Shown: positions 1 through 8,703 of the stretch, piece after piece
How the letters are laid out: each line of letters opens with the position of its first letter
How positions within the stretch are numbered: the first letter of the stretch is position 1
Assembly (NCBI RefSeq): GCF_900698965.1
Contig: NZ_LR217725.1
Location: 186,001 to 250,000, forward strand
Length of the DNA stretch: 64,000 nucleotides
From: Erwinia_E haradaeae_A
Lineage (GTDB): Bacteria; Pseudomonadota; Gammaproteobacteria; Enterobacterales; Enterobacteriaceae
Direction: 5' to 3'
Position numbers and translations under genes: made by a program
The notes under the pieces: generated by a model
The model's database searches: none
The model's input: only the letters and a program-made list of their open reading frames with translations
Told to the model about the DNA's origin: nothing

Positions 1-396
1 CCTCTACGTGGCGCAGTTTCTGAATCAGAGGCATTGCACGCTATTTTTAAACTAGTTCGAAAAGGAGTGACAAAGAGCGGCTGTAATCGCGCTGTGGTTG
101 TAGCACATAATGCTATATTTGACCTAAATTTTATAAATGCTGCGATTGAACGTGCTCGTTTAAAACGAAATCCTTTTCATCCTTTTGTAACTTTTGACAC
201 TGCAGCATTAAGCGGCTTGGTACTTGGCCAAACCGTTTTAGCAAAAGCATGCAATACAGCTGGTATACCATTCGATAACGCGCAAGCGCATTCAGCACTA
301 TATGATACTATACAGACTGCAAATTTATTTTGCGAACTTGTCAATCGTTGGAAGCGTCTTGGTGGGTGGCCGCTCACATCAGTTATAGCACTGTAA
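1..396 (+). CDS. rnt: Ribonuclease T, 3' part of gene
   Basis: RNase T is a DEDDh 3'-5' exoribonuclease that trims the 3' ends of tRNA, 5S and 23S rRNA as a homodimer. The reading frame is open from the first base of the window (Pro-Leu-Arg-Gly-Ala-Val-Ser-Glu) to a TAA, giving 131 residues, about the last 60% of the 215-residue E. coli protein; the start lies outside the window. Visible family marks are the VAHNAIFD segment with a metal-binding Asp, FDTAALSGL, and the C-terminal AHSALYDT block with the catalytic His and Asp, followed by the conserved end NRWKRLGGWPL. No frameshift or stop is seen. E. coli has lhr downstream; here only non-coding DNA follows. Confidence 0.97.
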   Translation, partial: PLRGAVSESEALHAIFKLVRKGVTKSGCNRAVVVAHNAIFDLNFINAAIERARLKRNPFHPFVTFDTAALSGLVLGQTVLAKACNTAGIPFDNAQAHSALYDTIQTANLFCELVNRWKRLGGWPLTSVIAL

Positions 397-664
397 TCTG
401 AACTTTTCTCAATAGCATTGTATAGAAACAGTAGTAGTATCCCCCCGCAGTCATAAGGTTTTTAGAAAAATTTTTAATCAGAGCGAATTGTATACTGTTA
501 ATGTTTATTATTACAGTACTCGTAACTTACAAACAAGATAAGTCAGAAGTCTTTCAAATAAATTATAAAATTCTCATCTAAGAGTAATCTTATATCCAGT
601 CAAACTTACCCATTACGTCACTATATGTCTTTGTATAGAGAGTTCTTTCATCTATTAGATGTTA

Positions 665-708
665 AAAATCAATTACACAGTATATAAATATACTGTGTAA
701 TTGATTTT
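665..708. repeat. Perfect 20-bp inverted repeat (hairpin)
   Basis: The arms at 665-684 and 689-708 are exact reverse complements with a 4-base loop (taaa). The hairpin is AT-rich and the right arm ends in TTTT. It could be an old terminator for rnt on the plus strand, but it lies 270 bases after the rnt stop, and a perfect 20-bp stem is longer than most terminators. Confidence 0.8.
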
Positions 709-1359
709 AGTGTATTAGAGATGTCACGCTCGTTACTGATAACGTATGGTTATATCTGCTATCCGTAATAAATATCACTAAAATATAGTTGACAATATCC
801 TGCGTTGATCGTCTTAAGACTGTGATGATTCAATCAAACCTAAAAAGATTTATCATAAAGTGATATCTGAATTTTTATAGTTTAAAAATAATGTTTTTCT
901 GTAATTAGATACACAGCTCTATATTCATGTACAGAATAGATTCATATGTTTTCTAGATTGTAGAAACTGCTGAATGTAGTTTCATTGATTTGATCACAGA
1001 GGGTGCATATGATTATGTATGATATATATGTGCATATAACTAGATTTAGATGCACTTTATATAAAATATCAGATAATAATGAATATTATATGTTATTTAG
1101 TTTTAGGTATCACCTTTAGTGATCTAGTGATCAGTGTTTTCGTAGTCCTCAAGAGATGCCATAGGATTCGTGCATGTTGATACGATATGTTTTCGTATAA
1201 AAATTTAATTTTAGTTGAAATATTTTAGATTCTGCGCGTCTGACACGATATAATAAAGCAGATTACTGAAAGTAGCTCTATGTTCGTGAATATCTATAAT
1301 GTTAATCTTAATACACCATGATAGATTAGATCTGATATCAAAAAGATGCAGTTTATTAG

Positions 1360-1392
1360 AGTAAAAGTGGATATTAAATATCCACTTTTACT
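1360..1392. repeat. Perfect 15-bp inverted repeat (hairpin)
   Basis: The arms at 1360-1374 and 1378-1392 are exact complements with a 3-base loop. It has no gene next to it on either side, so any terminator role is a guess. Confidence 0.75.
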
Positions 1393-1770
1393 TAAGGAGC
1401 AGTTTTCTATTGCTACTAATATTGTTCACTTAATTCAAGCATATATGATACGACAATTTACTCATAGATACACATTGTTCAATTGTTCTCAAGCAAGAAT
1501 TTTGGGTTAAATTTATTTTTACCGTGACTAAGGTTAAAATTTTAAATAGAGTATATATTTTAAAAAATGCGTTTCTTCTATCTTCAGGAGAAAAAAGTCT
1601 ATTGATATTGATATAGATCAATACGGTAGTTATAATGCTACGGCATATATCGCATTGAGACCAAGTTAGTATATTGATCATGGTTAATTAACGATTCAGT
1701 TCTGTTAAAATCCTTCAAAATATCCTTGAAGAAGTTTTTTTGTAAACTATAAGCTAGAAAAAATTTTGTT

Positions 1771-2481
1771 TTAATGGGGGCGTGTCTTATTAGATAAGAT
1801 CTTTATGATTGCTATTGATACTGTAAGAAATATTGAAATATATATATATTTTTTTTCAAGATAAACTTCAAATCCTTCTAATACTAATGTCATACCAATT
1901 AAAATTAAAGAAACAAGTGCTAAAATTTTTATTGAGGGGTGATGCTGAATATACTCGCTAATCAGCCTGGAAAAAAATACCATTACTATAGCTGCAATCA
2001 CTACAGCTACCATCATTATGACTAGGTCATTAGATAAGCCAACTGCAGTTATAATTGAATCTAAGCTAAAAATCATATCTAGTAGGATAATTTGTACGAT
2101 TGTCCACGCGAAGTGACATGCATGAGTTTTTTTTAAAAAAATCAAATCTTTCATGATTTTGTAAAGTTCAACGCTAGAGTTAAAAACTAGAAACAACCCT
2201 CCAAATAATAGTATAGTGTCATGTATTGAAAATTTATGACCCATTAGGGTGCATACTGGATTAGTTAGGTGTATCACCCAAGTAATAGACGCCAGAAGCA
2301 CTAGTCTCATTAGCATAGCTATGGACATTCCCATGCAACGAGCGATGTTTTGCTGGTTTCTAGGTAATTTTTCAACTATTAATGATAGAAAAAGAATATT
2401 ATCAATACCAAGAATAATCTCAAGGAGCGTTAATGTGCCAAGAGCTAACCATGCGTCAGGATTCGTAATCAGTGCATACAT
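1771..2481 (-). CDS. ygdQ: TerC-family integral membrane protein YgdQ
   Basis: This 236-residue polytopic inner-membrane protein belongs to the TerC family, whose members are linked to metal homeostasis (Mn2+ export in related proteins); the job of YgdQ itself is not settled. The start MYALITNPDAWLALGTLTLLEIILGIDNILFLSL shows the typical family opening with the acidic residues E and D inside the membrane segment. A second copy of that pattern, LLDMIFSLDSIITAVGLSN, lies near residue 133. At least seven hydrophobic segments are visible and the length matches E. coli (237). In E. coli mutH lies directly upstream, and the mutH remnant here lies in the same place, which supports the call. Confidence 0.9.
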   Translation of the reverse strand: MYALITNPDAWLALGTLTLLEIILGIDNILFLSLIVEKLPRNQQNIARCMGMSIAMLMRLVLLASITWVIHLTNPVCTLMGHKFSIHDTILLFGGLFLVFNSSVELYKIMKDLIFLKKTHACHFAWTIVQIILLDMIFSLDSIITAVGLSNDLVIMMVAVVIAAIVMVFFSRLISEYIQHHPSIKILALVSLILIGMTLVLEGFEVYLEKKYIYISIFLTVSIAIIKILSNKTRPH

Positions 2482-2521
2482 TGTGTTATGTTTCCCAGAG
2501 CGAGGGTGTTAAACTTAACCA

Positions 2522-2860
2522 TTATGCGTAGAGCTTCGCTCTATAAATAATAGAAGTAAAATACATTGCATATACTGCATATAAATTAAAAATTTTATAT
2601 AAGTTAAAAACTCTGATGAAATAATTCGATCTGTAATTAAGATCGTATACATCTAATCTTTTTACATCCAAGTGTTCAAAAATATTAGAGACAATTTGAA
2701 GGAACTCAGTTCTTCCATGGAGTGATGCTAAGTGATATTGAAATATATACCTCATGAAAGCACAAAATAGTTTTAGAGAAAAGCACTTGAAGGTCAAGCT
2801 TGACCATATCTGGCTCCTTTTTTGGGGCATATTGCTTTATGATTTGATGTGTATAAAAAA
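2522..2860 (-). pseudogene. mutH: Remnant of mutH (mismatch-repair endonuclease)
   Basis: An open frame on the minus strand, about 102 codons long, aligns weakly but collinearly with the C-terminal half of E. coli MutH. The matching spots are an Ile-Trp-Ser match to the Leu-Trp-Ser of MutH, a Met-x-x-Ile spacing, LHGRTEFLQI against ARHGEYLQI, and the spacing of Arg, Phe, Leu, Lys and Phe in RVFNLYKIF against RGFYLKKNF near the end. Upstream the frame is closed by a stop. The N-terminal half with the catalytic Asp, Glu and Lys cannot be read. The order mutH-ygdQ on one strand is that of E. coli. Loss of MutH would remove strand discrimination in methyl-directed mismatch repair. The identification rests on alignment by eye plus synteny. 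Confidence 0.6.
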
Positions 2861-3215
2861 TTCTTAGATAGTGCATTTATGTGATAAATGTGTCAGTATT
2901 TAGTATTTCAGTCAATTTGAATAATTATTCAGCCAGATCAAATAAGTGACAAGTGCAATATATACTATATTTATGTGGTATTATAATATGCATGTATGAT
3001 GATAAATCATCGGGTTCTTTGAATATCATGATTTGTACCAGATTCTCTGAAGTGTTTTTCAGAGTTATCAGTTTTATTGTGACACCTAGAATGTGCGTAT
3101 AGATATAGATTGTAACTTAACATCATCTGATCAGATAGCTGCATGCAGGGAGGGATGCTCGTTTTATCTACTGGACTCTATAGTTTGTGCCTAGATAGAG
3201 CCTAAAGCAAAAACC

Positions 3216-3935
3216 ATGAAGAACCATAGTATCGCACAAGATCAATATAACAAACATTATCCCATGCATCGGATACTGAGTTTTGTCAGTAGAAACAGTC
3301 ATTGCACTAAGGGTCAAAAGCGCGCTATAGCTCAACTATGGCCACAAATGGGTATCGAATATCAGTGCAAACCAATTGAATTTAATGATGTATTTGGTCG
3401 TGCTGCACCAGTAGTATTAGAAATTGGGTTTGGTATGGGCTCTTCTTTAGTCGATATGGCAAAGTGTAACCCGAAAAAAAATTTTCTTGGCATTGAAGTT
3501 TATAAGCCAGGCGTGGGAGCGTGCCTAATCAGAGCTCGTGCAGAGTATATTACCAATCTTCGTATTATATGTCATGATGCAGTAGCAGTGCTAGAGACTA
3601 TGGTGCGTTCAGGTACTCTTGACGTAGTACAGATTTTTTTTCCAGATCCATGGCAAAAAAGGCGTCATAATAAGCGGCGTATCGTGCAGGCTCAGTTTGC
3701 TCAATTAGTGCTAAAAAAGTTGCAATTAGGTGGAACATTTCATATGGTAACTGACTGTGAATCTTATGCTAATCACATGCTGATGGTAATGAATGTCGTA
3801 TCGGGCTATCAAAATCAGTCTAAAAACGGTGCCTGGATACAGCGTCCAGCATTTAGGCCATATACTAAATTTGAGCAAAAAGGGAAACAGTTAGGACATC
3901 AGATATGGGAGTTAATGTTTAAGCGAGTCATATAA
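3216..3935 (+). CDS. trmB: tRNA (guanine-N7-)-methyltransferase
   Basis: TrmB makes N7-methylguanosine at position 46 of the variable loop of tRNA using S-adenosylmethionine. The 239 residues equal the E. coli length. Visible marks are the SAM-binding loop LEIGFGMGSSLVDMA (around residue 69), FLGIEVYKPGVGACL, the CHDAVAVL acidic loop, the signature FFPDPWQKRRHNKRRIVQ (around residue 142) and the C-terminal TKFEQKGKQLGH. The ATG at 3216 gives MKNHSI, comparable to MKNDVI in E. coli. It stands alone between the mutH remnant, on the opposite strand, and thrS. Confidence 0.97.
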   Translation: MKNHSIAQDQYNKHYPMHRILSFVSRNSHCTKGQKRAIAQLWPQMGIEYQCKPIEFNDVFGRAAPVVLEIGFGMGSSLVDMAKCNPKKNFLGIEVYKPGVGACLIRARAEYITNLRIICHDAVAVLETMVRSGTLDVVQIFFPDPWQKRRHNKRRIVQAQFAQLVLKKLQLGGTFHMVTDCESYANHMLMVMNVVSGYQNQSKNGAWIQRPAFRPYTKFEQKGKQLGHQIWELMFKRVI

Positions 3936-4311
3936 CAGTAACATCATAGATTGACTTATACCACTTGTTATAGCATAAATATGCTATCTTAGAGTTTGTT
4001 AATACATCTACAAGACCACAAGATTAAGATATGACCTAGCAATTAAAGTTTAACCATAGAGATGTATTGTCTACAGAAGTACTTAATAATATAAGTGAAT
4101 ATAATAAAACACGACGAGTATTATTATGATCATACGTGATAATGCGCGTATGATTAATGCTGTTTTAAGCGCAAGATACACAACTGATAAGATCTATCGC
4201 GCTGTATTTAACGTTAAAATCTAGCAGTTGTGATATTCCAATTAACCGTGGCATTATTATTGATTTCATAATGCTTGACAGTTAAGAATTCTTGACAGTT
4301 AAGGATGTTTC
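3936..4311. other. Gap between trmB and thrS (thrS leader)
   Basis: 376 bases. A small hairpin near 3970-3987 (8-bp arms) could end trmB. The last 40 bases hold a tandem duplication directly before the thrS start (listed separately). In E. coli the thrS leader folds into a tRNA-like operator bound by ThrRS; I could not recognise that fold here by eye. Confidence 0.5.
4274..4307 (+). repeat. 17-bp tandem duplication covering the thrS ribosome binding site
   Basis: Two copies of a 17-base unit (cttgacagttaag plus four variable bases) lie at 4274-4290 and 4291-4307. The second copy carries the AAGGA Shine-Dalgarno sequence; the first reads AAGAA at the same place. The thrS ATG follows at 4312. 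The duplication looks recent. Confidence 0.8.
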
Positions 4312-6231
4312 ATGCCTTTTGTTACTATGCCTAACGGAAAAAAAAAGCTATTCAATGAGCCCGTTAGACTAATAGATATTGTTGAGGCTATGCACCCAGA
4401 ATTAGCCAAGGTGTGTATTGCTGGACGTGTTAATAATCACATGATTGATATATCTGATCAGGTGACATCAGATTCGTTAATTATTATTATTACGGAACAA
4501 GATAAGGATGGTATTCAGATCATCCGTCACTCCTGTGCGCATCTATTAGGGCATGCAATAAAACAACTTTGGCCAGATGCTCAAATGGCTATCGGGCTAG
4601 CTATTGAAAATGGCTTCTATTATGATGTAGATATTGATCATCGATTGACAGAGGAAGACATCAAGCGCCTTGAACAACGCATGCACCAGTTAGCTGAAAC
4701 AAATTATGATGTAATAAAGAAAAATATTTGCTGGCAGGAGGCGCGTCATATTTTTAGTCAATGCGGTGAAAACTATAAAATATCTATTTTAGATGAGGGC
4801 ATTAGTCAGACTGCTAATCTAAATTTATATTATCACCAGCAATATGTCGATATGTCTCGTGGTCCTCATGTCCCGAATATAAGATTTTGTCATCATTTTA
4901 CATTGCAGAAAATTTCTGGTGCATATTGGAGAGGCAACAGCAGTAATAAAATGTTACAGCGTATTTATGGTACTGCATGGGCTAATAGAACACAACTAAA
5001 GACATATCTTTCTTTTGTGAAAGACGCAGAGAGACGAGATCACCGAAAAATCGGGAAGCAACTGAATTTATATCATATCCAAGAAGATTCACCAGGTATG
5101 GTGTTTTGGCATCATGACGGTTGGAGGATTTTTCGTGAGTTAGAAAAATTTGTACGCAGTAGATTAAAAAAGTATGATTACCAAGAAGTGAAAAGTCCTT
5201 TATTGATGGATCGATACTTATGGGAAAAAACAGGGCATTGGGATAATTATAGAGACTCAATGTTTATTACATCTTCTGAGAATCGTGAATATTGCATTAA
5301 ACCAATGAACTGCCCTGGGCATGTTCAGATTTTCAAGCAGGGTCTGAAGTCTTATCGAGATCTTCCGTTGCGCATGGCTGAGTTTGGGAGTTGTCATCGT
5401 AATGAACCATCTGGTTCTTTACATGGATTAATGCGAGTGCGTGGCTTTACACAGGATGATGCTCATATTTTTTGCACGGAAGAACAGGTTCGTAATGAGG
5501 TCAATGGTTGTCTTGAAATGCTATATGACATGTATAGTATCTTTGGTTTTAAAAAAATTTCAGTCAAGCTATCAACACGACCAGAAAAATTAATTGGTAG
5601 TTGCGCATTATGGGATCGATCAGAGTCTGATTTAGTATCTGTGTTAAAAGAGAAAAATATTGAATTTGAGTATCAGCCAGGGGAAGGCGCCTTTTATGGC
5701 CCTAAAATTGAATTTACATTACATGATTGTCTAGACAGGTCATGGCAGTGTGGTACTATTCAATTAGATTTTCTATTACCATCTCGTCTAAACGCATCAT
5801 ACATAGGAGCGAATAACGAACGTCAGGTTCCAGTGATGATTCATCGTGCGATACTAGGGTCCATGGAACGCTTTATCGGAATTTTGACTGAAGAGTATGC
5901 TGGATCTTTTCCTGTATGGCTGGCGCCATTACAAGTTGTGATTATGAGTATCACTCATAATCAAGGTCAATATGTTACAGAGCTAACATGCAAACTCAAA
6001 GATATTGGTATTCGAGTAAAAGCAGACTTGAGACACGAGAAGATTGGTTTAAAAATCCGTGAACATACTTTGCATCGTGTTCCCTATCTTTTAATTTGCG
6101 GTGATCAAGAGGTAGAAGAAGGTACGGTATCTATTCGTACCCGACTTGGAAATAACTTAGGTCGCGTAGATTTTCGCAGTTGGATGTTAAAACTACAAGG
6201 TGATATTCGCAGGCGAAATAATCTGCATTAA
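4312..6231 (+). CDS. thrS: Threonine-tRNA ligase
   Basis: ThrRS charges tRNA-Thr. The protein has 639 residues (E. coli 642) and keeps all domains: TGS (1-62), the N2 editing domain (about 63-224), the class II catalytic core with the zinc-site blocks MNCPGHVQIF and MIHRAILGSMERF, motif 2 HRNEPSGSLHGLMRVRGF, and the anticodon-binding domain (from about 535). In the editing site His73, His77 (HSCAH) and His186 are present, but residue 182 is Ser (codon TCT at 4855-4857) where E. coli has the Cys needed for hydrolysis of Ser-tRNA-Thr. Translation of infC begins just past the stop, so the genes are one operon. Confidence 0.98.
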   Translation: MPFVTMPNGKKKLFNEPVRLIDIVEAMHPELAKVCIAGRVNNHMIDISDQVTSDSLIIIITEQDKDGIQIIRHSCAHLLGHAIKQLWPDAQMAIGLAIENGFYYDVDIDHRLTEEDIKRLEQRMHQLAETNYDVIKKNICWQEARHIFSQCGENYKISILDEGISQTANLNLYYHQQYVDMSRGPHVPNIRFCHHFTLQKISGAYWRGNSSNKMLQRIYGTAWANRTQLKTYLSFVKDAERRDHRKIGKQLNLYHIQEDSPGMVFWHHDGWRIFRELEKFVRSRLKKYDYQEVKSPLLMDRYLWEKTGHWDNYRDSMFITSSENREYCIKPMNCPGHVQIFKQGLKSYRDLPLRMAEFGSCHRNEPSGSLHGLMRVRGFTQDDAHIFCTEEQVRNEVNGCLEMLYDMYSIFGFKKISVKLSTRPEKLIGSCALWDRSESDLVSVLKEKNIEFEYQPGEGAFYGPKIEFTLHDCLDRSWQCGTIQLDFLLPSRLNASYIGANNERQVPVMIHRAILGSMERFIGILTEEYAGSFPVWLAPLQVVIMSITHNQGQYVTELTCKLKDIGIRVKADLRHEKIGLKIREHTLHRVPYLLICGDQEVEEGTVSIRTRLGNNLGRVDFRSWMLKLQGDIRRRNNLH

Positions 6232-6246
6232 TTGGAGGAGCACAGT

Positions 6247-6798
6247 ATTAAAGGTGGAAAACGCGTTCAACCAGTGCGCCCAAATCGTATTAACTGGGAT
6301 ATTCGTGCTACTGAAGTTCGGTTAACAGGCATCGATGGTGAACAGATTGGCATTGTTAGTTTAACTGAAGCTTTAGAAAAAGCTCAATTAGCTGGCGTTG
6401 ATCTTGTTGAAATTAGCCCAAATGCTGAGCCGCCCGTTTGTCGTATCATGAACTATGGAAAGTTTCTTTATGAAAAGAATAAATCGTACAAGGAACAGAA
6501 GAAAAAGCAAAAAATTATTCAAATCAAGGAAGTTAAATTCCGTCCTGGCACTGATGATGGAGATTATCAGGTTAAACTACGTAGTTTGATCCGTTTTTTA
6601 GAAGAGGGTAATAAAACCAAAATTACCCTCTGTTTTCGTGGTCGCGAAATGGCACATCAGCAGATTGGAATGGCAATCATCCATCGTGTCCGAAAAGCTT
6701 TGTGCGAAGATATAAATATAGCCATTGTCGAATCTTTTCCTATAAAGATCGAGGGTCGACAAATGATTATGGTACTTTCTCCCAAAAAAAAACAATAG
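6247..6798 (+). CDS. infC: Translation initiation factor IF-3, AUU start
   Basis: IF-3 binds the 30S subunit, checks the start codon and initiator tRNA, and keeps subunits apart. The start chosen is the ATT at 6247-6249: from there the product reads (M)KGGKRVQPVRPNRINWDIRA, matching the E. coli protein, which also starts at AUU. A GGAGGAG Shine-Dalgarno sequence lies at 6234-6240. A TTG at 6232 is in frame but sits inside that ribosome binding site and adds residues absent from the family. This gives 183 residues (E. coli 180). IF-3 rejects AUU, so the start makes the gene self-regulating in E. coli. Both domains are intact, including the linker rich in Lys and the C-terminal HQQIGM block. 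Confidence 0.96.
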   Translation: MKGGKRVQPVRPNRINWDIRATEVRLTGIDGEQIGIVSLTEALEKAQLAGVDLVEISPNAEPPVCRIMNYGKFLYEKNKSYKEQKKKQKIIQIKEVKFRPGTDDGDYQVKLRSLIRFLEEGNKTKITLCFRGREMAHQQIGMAIIHRVRKALCEDINIAIVESFPIKIEGRQMIMVLSPKKKQ

Positions 6799-6890
6799 AA
6801 CAATAAGCTGTATATGAGACAATGCATGTGTATCATACTTAATGCTCTATTTGGTTTCTTTCGGGGGATTAAATGAAATGGAAATTTCAG

Positions 6891-7088
6891 ATGCCTAAGA
6901 TAAAAACTATACGTAGCGCAGCTAAGCGCTTTAAAAAGACCGCCTCTGGTAGATTTAAGCATAAACATGCTAACTTACGTCATATTTTGACTAAAAAATC
7001 AACTAAGCGTAAACGTCACTTACGCCCTATAACAATGGTCTCAAAAAGTGATCACAACCTAGTTATTTCTTGCTTACCGTACTCTTAA
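6891..7088 (+). CDS. rpmI: 50S ribosomal protein L35
   Basis: L35 is a small basic protein of the large ribosomal subunit. The start at ATG 6891 gives MPKIKTIRSAAKRFKKTASG and 65 residues, exactly the E. coli size; an upstream in-frame ATG at 6873 would add six residues not seen in the family. It lies 92 bases after infC and 78 before rplT, as in the E. coli operon, where L20 binding in this region represses rpmI and rplT. Confidence 0.97.
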   Translation: MPKIKTIRSAAKRFKKTASGRFKHKHANLRHILTKKSTKRKRHLRPITMVSKSDHNLVISCLPYS

Positions 7089-7166
7089 ATAACTCTTAAG
7101 GTATTTTCCTCGATCATTGTATTTTTGTAGAAAAAGGGATAAATAGATACTTCATAGGAGAGCTAC

Positions 7167-7529
7167 ATGGCTCGTGTAAAACGTGGTGTAATTTCTCGCG
7201 CACGTCACAAGAAAATCTTACATCAAGCTAAAGGTTACTATGGTGCGCGTTCTCGAGTTTATCGTGTTGCATGCCAAGCTGTTATTAAATCTGGTCAATA
7301 TGCTTACCGTGATCGCCGTCAGCGTAAACGTCAGTTTCGTCGACTATGGATATCACGTATTAATGCTGCCGCTCGCATGAATGGTATGTCTTATAGTGTT
7401 TTCATGAATAGTTTAAAACAGGCTTCAATTATTATTGATCGGAAGATGTTAGCTGATATCGCTGTATTTGATAAAAGCGTATTCTCTCAGTTGGCAGAAA
7501 AAGCAAAAGAATCTAGAGCGTTATCCTAA
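7167..7529 (+). CDS. rplT: 50S ribosomal protein L20
   Basis: L20 binds 23S rRNA early in assembly of the large subunit and, in E. coli, represses its own operon. The 120 residues (E. coli 118) begin MARVKRGVISRARHKKILHQ, the conserved basic N-terminal tail, and carry the C-terminal globular domain AARMNGMSYSVFMNSLKQA. The Shine-Dalgarno sequence is TAGGAGAG ahead of the ATG. A gap of 1.17 kb separates it from pheS, far longer than in E. coli. Confidence 0.98.
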   Translation: MARVKRGVISRARHKKILHQAKGYYGARSRVYRVACQAVIKSGQYAYRDRRQRKRQFRRLWISRINAAARMNGMSYSVFMNSLKQASIIIDRKMLADIAVFDKSVFSQLAEKAKESRALS

Positions 7530-8703
7530 GACAGAACAAAGGAAAATATACTCCAGTGCTTATCATTCTCTGTAAGATAGCTCAATCATCACGCGCTAGC
7601 ATTATAATCAGGCCTGTTTTGAATAGGCGGGTGCATTCAAGTGCACATTACCTCAATAGATCTGATGTAAAGTATCTTAGAGATGGGATTTATTTTTAAT
7701 ATACGCGACTCCTCTCTGACATTTGCAAGCTCATTTAAAGAGGCTTCCATATGAGATTTATCATTTTTAATATATTAAGGTCCAGTGATATCTGTATACC
7801 CAATATATCATAAATTATAGTCGGGTGGATTTTTATGTGGATAGCGTCAATATAAATCCACAGAGATCTTCAAATGACATTTGAATGTAGCGTCTCAGTT
7901 ACCTCTCTATATACGTAATGTCCGTAATGTCTAATTATCTCAGGTTCCGAATATCACTATAGATTTATGCAGAATTATTATTACTATCACTTCTCTTCTA
8001 TTTTGTATTCCTTATGTTAACGCCCAATTATCAGTGTTCTGAATATGCATAAAAGAGTGTCACACACTATGTATAGCACAAGGATAATTTTAGATGCTCT
8101 TCTTTAATTCATGGGTATTTTTATAACTTATCTACATTTATAGAGTTTTTATGTAAAACATCTTTATTTTATTTATATTTTATATGCTCATTAGCACATC
8201 AAATATATAGAGTCATTGCAACGCATGTTTATATGATGATTGAAGTTTTTATGCTTAAAATAGGCTTGCATTCTTTAATTAAATCAAATGATCTGCTTCC
8301 TGTGTTGTTGTAGAAGATCAAAATTCTTATTGTAACCTAGCAGAATAGATTAGATAACCATCACATATTATTGATATTCCTCTGTACGTGCAGGAACTGA
8401 AATTAGTGTAGTAGTTTTTGAAAAATTCCGGTGTTTTAAATACCGAAGCTATTTCTAGAAAACATTTTATCATCAGATTAATCAACATTGTATATAAGAA
8501 TATATGCGTGCTATGCACGCTTTACAAATTATTAGATGATTATCTCAATGATTCAGATGTATATGCATAATATTAGAGGCATATCAGAGTTTTGTAATGT
8601 TAATAGATGTATAAGAAATAAAATGCCGTAGTATTTATTCTGTCACACCAGAATATGGATTCTATAATGTAAGCATTTATAATAACTAATAAAAAGGGAC
8701 GGT
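7530..8703. other. Non-coding gap between rplT and pheS
   Basis: 1.17 kb. In E. coli this interval is short and holds the pheM leader peptide and attenuator of pheST. I could not find a Phe-rich leader peptide or a clear attenuator hairpin here, so attenuation may be lost. A 63-codon open frame at 8327-8518 on the minus strand looks like chance. Confidence 0.5.

Larger units (their letters stand above)
397..1770. other. Non-coding gap after rnt
   Basis: About 1.4 kb without a recognisable gene. It holds two perfect hairpins (listed separately at 665-708 and 1360-1392). An 83-codon open frame on the minus strand at 1430-1681 has no similarity that I can recognise and looks like chance. No lhr remnant could be read. 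Confidence 0.6.

Noticed and set aside
1430..1681. 83-codon minus-strand frame
   Set aside because: Rich in Ile, Leu and Tyr, with no recognisable similarity and no ribosome binding site; expected by chance at this AT content.
4336..4346. A run near the thrS start as a slippage site
   Set aside because: The frame is intact on both sides and encodes the usual Lys residues, so no frame break needs rescue.
8327..8518. 63-codon minus-strand frame between rplT and pheS
   Set aside because: No similarity, wrong strand for the operon, composition of chance AT-rich frames.
7530..8703. pheM leader peptide and attenuator
   Set aside because: No Phe-rich short frame or terminator hairpin was found ahead of pheS.
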